Source: Siderastrea siderea (Eukaryota > Cnidaria > Anthozoa > Scleractinia > Rhizangiidae). Taken from it: 64,000 nucleotides of DNA. A program made the translations under genes and the position numbers. Position 1 is the first letter of the stretch; each line of letters starts with the position of its first letter. The notes under the pieces were generated by a model. The model ran no database searches, was not told the DNA's origin, and was given only the letters and a program-made list of their open reading frames with translations. Below, piece after piece: positions 52,501 through 63,025 of this stretch. Where the stretch lies: NCBI GenBank assembly GCA_964030785.1, contig OZ034969.1:69130662-69194661 (forward strand), read 5' to 3'.

Positions 52501-53204
52501 TCAGCGCAATATCAGTACAGCACTTGACTGAACAGTATCAATCAAACACCTAATTTTAACTGCATGGCACTTTGGAAAACTGAAAATTATGTCCTTTCGA
52601 AGATATTTGCTTGCTTGCAGCTTCTCTCACGAACTGAGATTGTATGAGAATGAAAAGAAACAGTTTATGCTTTAAAAACTTGAAGGGAAGATAATGGTGG
52701 ACCTGGAAATAGGAAAAATCTTTTTCACTCCCAAGGACGCCCCCCTCCCCATCCCCCTAAAAAAAAACTCGCAAAATTTATTCAGTGTAAAAATAAATGG
52801 AGAACAAACAGTGCGATCGTAAATTACGGCTCAAGAGCATTTTTTTAAATGGTCACACAGACATGAAAGGGTAGAACCACATGACTATATCGAGGAAAGC
52901 TTTGCCTGTGGAAGTGAAAGGATTGAACATAAGTTCTTTGCCCTTTATTGTGCATACCTGTACTTTGTGTTTGAAAAATTTTAGGGAGATCTGAACTAAA
53001 ACTTATCAATGTCAGAAAAATGAACAGATTGACGTCAATGTGCAGAGTTTTTTCGTGAAAATGTTCCTGCGAGAAAACGACCGTGAAAAGTCTCAAAATA
53101 AGTCCAACTTCTAAAAGCACTGATATGTAAATTAAGCCCAGCCTATAAGCGGAGCTCAACATCTTTTTGTTGGTACTTATTGATGTCTGAAAATACTCTC
53201 TGAG

Positions 53205-53272
53205 AATCGAACCCCATACCTTTCGCGTACGAGCTACACGCGATATGTCCATTGGGCTGAGCTAACACGTCG
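53205..53272 (-). repeat. tRNA-derived sequence (copy A)
   Basis: On the minus strand, GTTAGCTCAGCCCAATGG resembles an A box, and GGTATGGGGTTCGATTCTC resembles a T-arm/B box. A CGCGT/ACGCG stem lies between but with a 9-base loop, so this is not a normal anticodon arm and no acceptor stem pairs. It is most likely a tRNA pseudogene or SINE head. Confidence 0.55.
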
Positions 53273-53439
53273 ACCAAAGTCCATGTTAACTTTAATACTT
53301 ATACGAATGTTTATTCAGCGCAGCTCGATCAAGATAAACCTGCGGGTGTTTTTCCTGAGAAAATGTGTTCGGACCGCCGAAAAAAACTATGGTTGTGGAC
53401 AGAAAAAGACAGAAGGCACTGGCTTTGCGATATTTGGCG

Positions 53440-53600
53440 TCGGGACAAGAGTTCAAAACTGATGGTTGAATACGCTGATGATCTCACTGTGTTTATGTCT
53501 AATGTCGAACGTGCGCAACTTATTTTCCAACTGCTTGATCAATTCAGGTCTTGCTCTGGCCTGAAGGTTATTTACACTAAAACCGAAGCCATGTGCACAG
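53440..53600 (+). pseudogene. LINE reverse-transcriptase fragment (copy A)
   Basis: EYADDLTVFMSNVERAQLIF and CSGLKVIYTKTEAM match the YADD catalytic region and the following helix of non-LTR retrotransposon RTs (typically QYADDT...SGL-N--KTE). It is a short, truncated fragment shared with copy B at 60,950-61,120. Confidence 0.75.
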
Positions 53601-53812
53601 CGACACCTCTGGGGATAGTTTTTACCGTAATGTAAATGACCAATTACAAATTAACTCTCTTTCTCACAAATGTCAATGATAAAACTACAACAGTCAAGTC
53701 TGATCCTAAGATAAAAATAAACATCAAATAATAAAAGATATGCAACGTGATCACTAATAGTGATTCACTTGAAATATTCAGGAAATTGAAGTTGCTTCTA
53801 AATGTGAGTTTT

Positions 53813-53814
<2 letters not shown>

Positions 53815-53875
<61 letters not shown>
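53815..53875. repeat. (GT)n microsatellite, copy B
   Basis: About 30 uninterrupted GT units in the position equivalent to 42,741-42,817. Confidence 0.95.
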
Positions 53876-53876
<1 letters not shown>

Positions 53877-55516
53877 CATATGTTAAATGCGAGTTAATGC
53901 TTCCTGGCTTGAACTTTATCGAGTCGATATGTTTTATTGCAGGCTGGGAAATAGGACTGACTGTGAATGTCTCATGACCTTCGTCACGGGAAACAGGAAA
54001 TGATAACTTTTTCAGACGTCAAGCCAAAGCAAACAACACCTGAAAATGCCTTGAAACTGCCTTGTTAAGGGCCGCTACTTGAATGGAATTTTAGGCCGGC
54101 AATATTATTATTGTGATTATATTGCGCTGGTCACAAATTCGGGTCAGGAATTGCCATAGTCTCTTATCAGGTGCTAGATATGTATATGGAGATTTGCATG
54201 TTTTGAGAATTTACACACCTAACGAAAAGTTTGCACAGTTTGGCTATGTTTTCTGTAGGATTACGGCCCTGTTTACACGTATCCCTTTTCAACCGTCTCT
54301 CTTTTTTAAGATTCAATTTATTACGGTTTGGTCTCCCACGTATACCATCGAAAAACCGGATCGTTTTCAACCGTTTACGCGCGGATGCTGAAAACTTGTT
54401 CCGAAAAATAACCTTTTTAAATGAAATCGAAGAATGAATGTTCCCAAAATTTTGGTGAAGCTAACAGCTCAGAATCTGTAATTTCGCCTCTATTTTATTT
54501 TGAGTACCAAATGAAATTGTTAATTTCAACTATCAATATCGGAAAGTATGATATCACGTAAAATATCAAAGTTGCTACTGCTTTTATCTGTACTGCGTAA
54601 AACGCCTTGAAGCAATAACTAAGGGGAGAATGATGCTTTCTTTTACAATCGACTTTAGGGTTAGAAGCATTTTTTCACTGGATAATTCGTCATTTTTACG
54701 AGACACAAGCGAAAAAATTGAAATTGTTGACGCAAAGTTTTGCAGTTGTAATCTGTTTTCATTCTGGCCATCTGTGGTCAAAGCCACGTATTAATAGTTT
54801 TACAGCACAAGCGGTCAAAAACTGGACCATTTTGTTAAGGTTTTCATCGAAGCAAATAAGACTTTTGGCTTTACAAATCTTTGCTAAAAATAGCTGTTAT
54901 AGTTCCCTTAAACCAACTGAGAAATCTCTTTATTATGTATTTTGGTTCAATGTTTGTTTTTCATTTCCCTATCAAAAAATAAAAGAACGTTGTTTTAAAT
55001 AATGAAACTTTAAAATTGATATCCAATTTAACTTCGCTAAACTTTCTTAATTATTCTCTGTCCGTTTTGGTCTTTGTATATTTTAGTCCTAGAAGAAGCC
55101 TAATAAAAACTGTTTCAAAGCTATATTAATTCTCGCTCATCTTGGTTTCAAGATGTCTCAGGTTCTGAAACAGACTCATTTCCAATATCGGCCATAGTAA
55201 GTTCGTCTGTTATTTCCTCTTGATCTTGGCTAAAGATATTTCTCGGGATATATCTTAGGGCTTCTATTTTTGTGAAAACCAATTTTAGGAAACAGTGTCT
55301 TTCTAGCGCTCTCTAAAATAAGTTTTCTCGGAAATTTCTGCCAGCAAATATTTCCCGCTCAATACCAGACGTCATGAAGAATCAATTTTGGTTAGTCCCA
55401 CCATGTTCAGCTTAATTTTGTTGATTAGCATGATTTAATCAACTATAAGTGCTGCATGGTAACTAAGTTATTTTGCAGTGTTGTTGTAAAAATACCGCCA
55501 TGGAGTTTAGTCTCCC

Positions 55517-57571
55517 TACCCTTGCGAACTGAATTCCCAGAAAAGATGGAATTCCTAGGAATTCTTAAGAATTCCTAGGAATTCCAAACGATTCCAAGAC
55601 ATGCAAATTAGGAAAAACATAAAAGCTTGGAATTTCTGGGAATATATGGCAATGTGTTAAAACTGTACTTGGAATTATTAGAAATTCCTAGGAATTCCCA
55701 ATAATACCAAAACTGATAATGAAAGGGCTTGGGAATGTCTGAGAATATATGGGAATGGCTAAATTAAATGGTTTGGGCTAATAAAAATGGTTGGGAATTT
55801 ATGAGAATAAATAGGAATGACTAAATTAAATATGAGAAATATTGGCAATTTACTTGGAATAGCAACTTTAAGTCCCTGACTTAAATACTTGACAGACTTC
55901 AAGTTGAGGATATTTCAGTGAAATGTCTTTGGAACTTCCAGGAAGTTATGAAAAAGGGCATTTAATGTATCACACAGTCAAACAAGTCTTAACTTGTTTT
56001 CTAAACATTGAGGTATTCCAGAACCTTTGAGGACAGGTCAGGCAAACAAAATTGAAAGGTCCATACATGACTCAAAAACTAATAAATAAATAAATTCCTT
56101 GTGTAAATTATGTGTTAGTTTGCTTGTTGAATTAAGGACACCAACTGAATAAAGGATGAATACATACATGTTCCAAAGCAGCAAAAGCATCTTATTATGC
56201 TACTATTTTCTGTTTACAGAAAAAGTATATCCTTAAAAATTGTCCATGACACAAGTAACTATAAAGTGTCTTAAAAAAAATATTGTTCATAACACAGCTT
56301 CAACCACACTCCATTGAAGTTAGGCAGTGTACTAGGCATGGATTTGTAGAGTTCCCTTTGAGAAAGAACACTTTTTTCCACAATGTCCTCTTCCTTTGCC
56401 AGTTGAAATTTACCTCTGAAAATAAAGTATAAAATAAAAGTAAACGAGAAGTCATGAAATGATGCCTTCAAATAGATACTATTATCATACCACCGTACGA
56501 CCTCACTCATGCAGTTTTATTGAAAACATACTTAGGAGATGATGTGTGTAGGGGCAGATACATGTAGGTTGGTGTGAGCTGGTCCAGAAGAGCTGTCCAG
56601 CTCCGCACACATTGTCACCTGATTACTATAGTGTGCACGCAAGTCTTCATTCATTTAGTATTTTATCAAGACCTTTCTGTAACTTTCCAATCAAATTCAG
56701 CCTTAAAATGGTGGTATGATAAAATACTTCTTGACTACGCTGTATTAGTTAGGTCAGGCTGGATGGCAAAATATTTGGATCTCGGTCATGGCGCATGGAA
56801 CTACTCTGCCCGTATTCCATGCGCTAGAGCCAAATACTTTCCCATCCAGCCCTCCCACTCAGTCAATAAGTATATATTATTATTACACATTGTAGGAGAC
56901 AATTACACAACAATGACTTTTAAGAGCGTATCATGTAATTATTGACGACAGGACTTGTGATTATTTCACTCTAATGACTTCATTTTCTTGTGGATTTCAT
57001 GTTAGTAAAGAAAATGAATACAACAGTAGGTAATGTCGAGGAAGGGATTTAAGAACCCCCAGCCACTTATTTACAAGTGCATCAATGTTTTGAATATGAA
57101 CAAAAGAGACCATTCTTATTCAATGACATGCAAATGGGGTCAGATATTCTTAATTTTTTGCTTGTCGACCGCAGGGTCAGCTGTACCCAATCTTTTGACT
57201 GAGTAACAGTTTGATTAATATTAATGTTTGTGCTGCTGCACTGTATACAAAGCGAGCTGTTGTAAAGATCGTTTCTGAACTGGTTGCAGAACGAGAGTGC
57301 TCCTTGATGATATAAAGCTGTATAAACTCGAGCATACAAATAATTCTTTTATTCAACCTATTCAATGGCAAGAAAAGTCGACATCTCCGAATTATATTCT
57401 ATATTCCTCTAAAAGTCTAACTCATTATTAAAATTTGAATATGTTTCAAATGAAGCTCCCTTTTTTTCACAGGCTGTTTATGTGTGGGCACCATACTCGG
57501 CTTTTCTGTCGACACAAAATGGGCCATTCCATGTCCGTCGGGAGTCTGAAATTCCCCCCCCCCGCACCAGC
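55517..57571. mobile_element. Insertion of about 2 kb specific to copy B
   Basis: Copy A reads straight through AGTCTCCCTA to CCAGCAGCCTAAA near 48,725-48,740. In copy B those words are separated by about 2 kb. The left edge is made of GGAATTCCTAGGAATTC-like palindromic words (55,530-55,700). The right edge is a C-run (about 57,553-57,564). A 56,757-56,852 hairpin lies inside (own entry). No coding motif was recognised, and no clear terminal repeats or target duplication were seen, so it may be composite. Confidence 0.55.
56757..56852. repeat. 96-bp hairpin element, GGCTGGATGG arms
   Basis: GGCTGGATGGCAAAATATTT then GG pairs with CCAAATACTTTCCCATCCAGCC, and GCGCATGGAA pairs with TTCCATGCGC further inward. 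Two mismatches in the outer arms. A short foldback inside the copy B insertion; the open frame across it (56,574-56,945) is not a gene. Confidence 0.75.
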
Positions 57572-57630
57572 AGCCTAAACATTTTCGCTTTTTTTTCCAC
57601 TAATCTTTTCCAAATAACGCAAGTTGATAG

Positions 57631-57742
57631 TAGCCTGTGCGCAGACGTCTCCTATTTCCTTTGCTCCACGCAGAAAAGGCAGATGTGCGTTTTCCGTGTG
57701 AAGCAAAGGAAATAGCTATAGGAGACGTCTGCACACAGGCTA
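57631..57742. mobile_element. Hairpin MITE, GTAGCCTG arms (copy B)
   Basis: Counterpart of 48,793-48,904 with a few substitutions (GTAGCCTGTGCGCAGACGTC and GACGTCTGCACACAGGCTA). The outer arms here match better than in copy A. Confidence 0.8.
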
Positions 57743-59099
57743 GGTGATCGTGAATAACGTAAAATTACAGCTGGACCAATGTATGATTTTTGAGAATGTT
57801 GTAGAAGGCCAAATTTGCCCTGTACGGGTAAAGATACTAGACAACGATTAAAACATTTTATGTAAGGAGAATGTCGCAATACAGAAAAGGAAAAGTGAGA
57901 ATGACGTACAATATTACAAGCTGAAGAACAAAAATAAATATGTATATAAAAATTGTAAAAATGAGGATTAGATTTCATCACGTTTGTTCATACCAGAAGT
58001 TTCTAAGGGTTGGCTTTATCTATAGGATAAGACTCCCTGGTTTTACGTAATGCGTACTGCCACGGTGAAGATTTAATTATTTCAAGATGTGTCAGAGGTA
58101 TTATCTGTGATAACATGGCCAAGGTTAGAAAAAAATCCTCTGCAACAATAGTATGCATGTTTTGATTTAAGGTTGGGTTTGTCAAATGGGCCTCGGTATT
58201 CGTGGGAACTGTCTTTGAATGGTCGTTTAGTTTCACCTATGTATTATCAGTACCATGAAAATTAGATTTTTAGTGCATGTTAGAAGTTACGTGTGACGTG
58301 ATTGAACGAGTTTGTCCAGTGGAAAAGAAAGTGTATTATTGAAGGCGGCTGTTAATTATAGTAGCACTATCCTGTCCGCAGCAGAAAGAGCCAATTGACA
58401 GGTTATTCATGCATTAAAAGTGTCGTGAAATAGTTGCGATCTAAATGGATATAAGGTAGCGAAGGTGAGGACCACATTTGTGGGATTAAAACATACCCTC
58501 GCAACGAGTGGAAGAATTTAGAATGTTAAAATTTTTATGTATGATTTTAGAAATGTAGAATGTTAAAATGTTTATGTGTGATTTTAGAAATGTAAAGAAG
58601 TGCTGGGTTGTACGTATTAACAAGTAGAATCTTTGCGCATCACGCATCATGCATCGTATCACGCATCGCACAAGAGACGAGTGGCCGTTTCACCGCCCAT
58701 CCTTTTTTCGTGCCCTGCCCTTGACTGAACAGTATCAATCAAACACCTAATTTTAACTGTATGGCACTTTGTTAACCTGAAAATAATGTCCTGTCGAAGA
58801 TAATTGCTTGCTCGCAGCTTCTCTCATGAACTGAGAGTGTATGACGAGGAAAAGAAACAGTTCATGCTTTAAAAACTTGAAGAGAAGATAATGGTGTACC
58901 TAGAAATAGGAAGAATCTTTTTCATTCCCAACGACGCCCCCCTCCCCACCCCCTAAAAAAAACTAACAAATTTTATTCAGTGTAAAAATAAATGGAAAAC
59001 AAACAGCACGACAGTAAAGTACGGCTAAAGAGCAATGTTTTGAGTGGTCACACAGAACGATTTCATCCACAGACTAAAAAGGAAAAATCACATGACTAC

Positions 59100-60127
59100 A
59101 TCGAGGAAAGAAAAAAAAAGGGGGTTAGTTTCTAAAGAAACTGTGGTGCTGCCTCGGTGAGGACGTGAAACAAATCAGAAGAAATGCGCCATTTCTTCAA
59201 GAAGTGTGGCCATCCTGATTCTGTTGTCAACACAGCTCAACACAGTGCTCAACAGATTGATCGACAGTCAGCACTGCAAACGTCACAGAAGGAAAAGAAC
59301 GAGAGAATTCCATTTACACTCACTTATCATCCACATAACCTCGCAGCCAAAACCATCATTTTAAAGAACTTTAATTTACTCCAAAATGACAACGAAACAG
59401 GAAGAATCTTTTCACAACCCCCACTGGTCTCATTCAAGCGCGACAAAAACATAGGGAACTTTCTAGTTAGAAGTGTACTAATAAATCTGATGATCAACCA
59501 GGTACTTTTAAATGCGCACGCAAACGATGCAACACTTGTCCTTTCATTCACAATGCGGACAAAATAATAGGACCCAAGCGATCGATTAAAATCACTGATC
59601 GCTTTACATGCACCTCTGCGAATGTTATCTATTGCATAACATGTACTTTATGCAAAAAGATATACATTGGTGAAACAGGGAGGAGATTAGGGGACCGTTT
59701 CCGCGAACACCTACGAGACGTTGAAAGAAATGACAAGGACGCATCCAAACCAATTGCCCGACATTTCAATCTCCCTAATCATTCTAGTCAACACATGACG
59801 ATCTGTGGCCTTTCCCTACACCAGGGCAACACGGAAAGCCGTAAAAATCTAGAACAAAAGTTCATTTTTCAAATCGGCACACTTATTCCCCACGGTATCA
59901 ACCAACGCTTTTCATTCAACTAATTTATTCTTGTTTTTCACGTTGCCATGTTCCTACCAATAGCGTAGCTCCACCACTCCCTATATAAACCAAGTGGAAC
60001 CCACAATTCCTTGATTCGCTCTGACGGAGGGCTAACGCTCGAAACGTCAACTTTCAATCTCTTTACGGTGGCCAATTTACCTTGTCAACTCAGTTGATAA
60101 ATCCAAAATTTTGTATATCGAGGAAAG
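59100..60127 (+). mobile_element. 5'-truncated Penelope-like retroelement with GIY-YIG endonuclease and 11-bp target duplication
   Basis: The insert is 59,111-60,116 (1,006 bp), flanked by ATCGAGGAAAG on both sides (59,100-59,110 and 60,117-60,127). Copy A has this word once, near 52,890, as an empty site. Reading starts in a frame with ERIPFTLTYHPHNLAAKTII and GNFLVRS. It continues after one frameshift near 59,480-59,500 in a second frame with a Cys-rich linker (CARKRCNTCPF, YCITCTLC), then the GIY-YIG signature KKIYIGETGRRLGDRF and a C-terminal NTESRKNLEQKFIFQIGTL, ending at TAA 59,921-59,923. The RT core is missing. The tail contains TGACGGAGGGCTAACGCTCG followed by AAACGTC, then the terminal words shared with 22.28 kb. 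The copy is dead on arrival. Confidence 0.88.
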
Positions 60128-60499
60128 CTTTGGCTGTGGAAGTGAAAGGATTGAACATAAGTTCTTTGCCCTTTATCGTGCATAACTGTACTTTGTGTTT
60201 GAAAAAGTTTAGGTAGATCTGAACTGAAACTTATCAATGTCAGAAAATTAGCAGACTGACGTCAATGTGTAGAGTTTTTTCGTGAAAATGTAACTGCGAG
60301 AAAACGACTTTGAAAAGTCTTAAAATAAGTCCAACTTCTAAAAGCACTAAGATATAGATTTAGCCCAGCCTAAAAGCGGAGCTCCACATCTTTTTGTTAG
60401 TACTTATTAATTTCTGAAAATACTCTTATTGAAGTCGTTAAAAAATTAAATTAAAATAAAATAAAAAAAATATAAAATCAAATCAAATCACTTTTTCCC

Positions 60500-60572
60500 C
60501 TCTGAGAATCGTACCCCATACCCTTCGCGTAGGAGCTACACGCGATATGTCCGTTGGGCTAAGCTAACACGT
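60500..60572 (-). repeat. tRNA-derived sequence (copy B)
   Basis: Counterpart of 53,205-53,272. The B box has decayed (GGGTACGATTC), arguing against a functional tRNA. Confidence 0.55.
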
Positions 60573-60708
60573 CGACCAAAGTCCACGTTAAAATACTTAT
60601 ACGAATGTTTATTCAGTGCAGCTCGATCAAGATAAACCCGCGGGTGTTTTTCCTGAGAAAATGTGTTCGGACCGCCCAAAAAACCATGGTAGTGGACAGA
60701 AAAAACAG

Positions 60709-60939
60709 AAGGCACTCAGGGCCGTAGCCAGAAAAAAATTCTGACTGAGGCAATGTCCATGGTTAACTTCTCTTCCTAGGTATTTAGGGTGTTAAACGAA
60801 AAAATGACTGAGAAAACGAAAAAAATGACTGAGAAAACGAAAAAAATGACTGAGAAAACGAAAAAAATGACTGAGAAAACGAAAAAATGACTGAGGCAAG
60901 TGCCTCAGTTTGCCTCATACTGGCTACGGCCCTGGCAGT
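60709..60939. mobile_element. Small CAGGGCCGTAGCCAG-ended MITE with five 21-bp repeats, inserted in a LINE fragment
   Basis: The element spans 60,717-60,934 (218 bp). CAGGGCCGTAGCCAG and the complementary CTGGCTACGGCCCTG are 15-bp perfect inverted ends, with CTGAGGCA/TGCCTCAG further in. Between about 60,794 and 60,895 lie five copies of a 21-bp unit (AAACGAAAAAAATGACTGAG). The flanks GGCACT and GGCAGT suggest a 5-6 bp target duplication. Copy A has GGCACT once, near 53,418, as the empty site. Confidence 0.8.
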
Positions 60940-60949
60940 GGCTCTGCTA

Positions 60950-61470
60950 TATATTTGGCGTCGGGACAAGAGTTCAAGATGGTACAATACACTGATGATC
61001 TCACTGTGTTTGTGTCTAATGTCGAACGTGCACAACTTATTTTCCAACTGCTTGACCAATCCAGGTCTTGCTCTGTCCTGAAGGTTGTTTACACTAAACC
61101 CGAAGCCATGTGGATTGGTTGATGTAGAGAAAACACAGCGACACCTCTGGGATTAAAATGAGCAAAAGTGTTAAAGCCCTGAGGATAGTTTTTACGGTAA
61201 TGTAAATGACCATTACAAAGAAAAAAATATGATAAATTGAAGGACATCCCAATGCAGATACGGCTGTGGAGTTCTCGACCCATTTAGTATACGGGAAAGT
61301 TACCATTATTAAATCCTTTCTGCTTCCGAAAATGACATACATATTATATTCTCAGCGCTGCCAACTCCAGAGAAATTTATAGCAACTAAATACTGTTACA
61401 TACAACTTCTTATGGAAAGGCCATACCAAAATAGTATGATGGCAGTTGAACTGGGCTTATCCTGATTAGA
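60950..61470 (+). pseudogene. LINE (L1/Tx1-like) reverse-transcriptase fragment, copy B
   Basis: YTDDLTVFVSNVERAQLIFQ, with the catalytic YxDD core as YTDD, is followed in shifting frames by SVLKVVYTKPEAMWIG, GLKWAKVLK, GKVTIIKSFLLPKMTYI and FLWKG-like words. This is the usual order after the RT palm in L1/Tx1-type LINEs. Stops and frameshifts show that it is dead. It extends about 340 bp further 3' than the copy A fragment. Confidence 0.7.
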
Positions 61471-61557
61471 TATAATAGATATACACAAGTGGTGTTGTTG
61501 GTGATGTTGTTTTTGTCTTGTAATACATGCGTGAACTCGAGTGTGAAATAAAAAGTG

Positions 61558-61635
61558 GAGGAAAAATAAATAAAATAAAAAACAAACAAATAAATAAATA
61601 AACAAATAAATTAATAGATAAATAAATAAATAAAA
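61558..61635. repeat. (AAAT)n-type low-complexity tract
   Basis: Irregular TAAA/CAAA repeats. A similar but shorter tract lies at 21,386-21,426. Confidence 0.85.
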
Positions 61636-62444
61636 CTAACAAATTTCACTCAGTGTAACAATTAACTGAAAGCAAACACAACGATTTTAAAGTATACTAC
61701 TAAAGAGCGTTTATTTGTATGGTCACATAGAAGGATTTCATCCAAGCACGGACTAAAAGACTACCACCCAGGACATAAAGTTTTAAATTCTTGACAGCTT
61801 GTAGGAGGCTATCCTTCTCCCTACTCAATGTTGAAAACCTTTTGTAGTCTTCTCAACATTGCACAGGGGGAAAGAAGGCGAAAACGGCAAGGTGTCTCAA
61901 TATATTTGTCACGGAAAGGTGAAAGGTCACATACTGCTGTTTAGATTTCTCAAATTTCACTGTTTTAATGTTGGAAATTGGGTGAAATTATTTCAAGGAA
62001 GCATTCTCAAGATTTTAAAGGTTACAAATTTGCCGTTTTTAAAAAGTGATTTTTGCAACCGAACATGAACTTTTTTGGGTATAAATCCACCTCACAACGT
62101 CCAAATGTTAACAACAACCGGCACTCTCGAACAAAAGCTTTGAAACTGTTGCATCCGCGAGTAAGCCAAAGAGATTTACTAAGGATTAATCAAGTTTAAA
62201 TTGATTCAGTATATTCTTTTGCTTTGTAGCATAGCAAGTGTAAGAAGCTTAGCTTACGTTTCGAAGTAAGGTAGCATTGGGTGACTGCTTTCTCTACTTA
62301 TAATACAATTCCTGTCCTTTGATGCCATCTCCCGATAACTCGAACCTCTTATAACTCAAGAACCTTTTTCGATTCTCCTTTAAGGTTCGAGATATGGGGA
62401 GTAAGTTGTATCCTTTCTAATAGCCTGCAGTGCAGGCGGTTTTT

Positions 62445-62500
<56 letters not shown>

Positions 62501-62501
62501 T
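62445..62501. repeat. (ATC)n microsatellite
   Basis: Nineteen uninterrupted ATC units. Confidence 0.95.
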
Positions 62502-62689
62502 AATTTTTTTTGTACGGAAAGCAACCGAAAGCAGCGGTCACGTTTTTATAAGCCGCCTTCTTGGATGCGCAAAGAGTCTACAGAGGGTCGGGACTAGGAA
62601 AAAGTGGCACCCCTCTCCGGCTCTTTCTTCCTTCAACCTATCTCCCTCCCCGTTGGACTCGCCCAAACCCTCTGCCCAATTTGTAATCT

Positions 62690-63025
62690 ACGATGGCGCC
62701 TTTTAACATACGGAGATATTCAGCGCTCTCGCCCAAGATACGCATGCACCGCAGGCTACCTTTCAAAAGAAACTGTGGTACTGCGTCGATGGGGGAAGGG
62801 AACCACAAAAAATTTGGATTTAGTAGATGAATTAAAAATCTTTAAACCTCCCGTGCCTGGCTCTCAATGTCTATTCGTTTATAATTATTTTCCTGGTATA
62901 GAGGTACAAAGTGCAGACACTTACAAGAAGCCCATGAGGAGCCCATGAGGGTGGGTTCATATTTACGACACCTCCAGGCTTAATCGACAGAAGTGTAACC
63001 AGTAAAACTACATTTCAGTTTTTCT
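62690..63025 (+). repeat. Second copy of the 39,850-40,210 repeat
   Basis: Same order of shared words as the copy at 39.85 kb (ATGGCGCCTT, ATATTCAGCGCTCTCGCCCA, AAAGAAACTGTGGTACTG, GAGGGTGGGTTCAT, TTAATCGACAGAAGTG). The 114-codon frame at 62,604-62,948 crosses it and is not considered a gene. Confidence 0.6.

Larger units (their letters stand above)
42588..53640. repeat. Segmental duplication, copy A
   Basis: Collinear blocks match copy B: 42,588-43,460 with 53,701-54,431; 47,897-48,730 with 54,455-55,516; 48,737-49,735 with 57,572-58,635; and 52,503-53,640 with 58,719-61,200. Identity by eye is high (often more than 90 percent). Copy A alone has the 43,461-47,896 insertion and the 49,740-52,500 stretch that includes the shortened peptide-gene relative. 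Apart from that relative, it holds no gene. Confidence 0.85.
53701..61200. repeat. Segmental duplication, copy B
   Basis: It matches copy A block by block (coordinates given there). Copy B alone carries insertions at about 54,768-55,003, 55,517-57,571, 59,111-60,116 and 60,717-60,934. It lacks the 4.4-kb inverted-repeat insertion and the 49.74-52.50 kb block, whose ends are joined at about 58,640-58,715. Confidence 0.85.

Noticed and set aside
53205..53272. Considered as a functional tRNA gene on the minus strand
   Set aside because: The anticodon loop is the wrong size and no acceptor stem pairs; the copy B version has lost its B box.
56574..56945. Plus-strand 123-codon ORF
   Set aside because: It runs across a 96-bp foldback hairpin within a copy-specific insertion and has no recognisable motif.
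60784..61059. Minus-strand ORF with FSFSQSF repeats
   Set aside because: Translation of the 21-bp tandem repeat inside a MITE.
62604..62948. Plus-strand 114-codon ORF
   Set aside because: It overlaps a dispersed repeat also present at 39.85 kb, where the frame is not kept.
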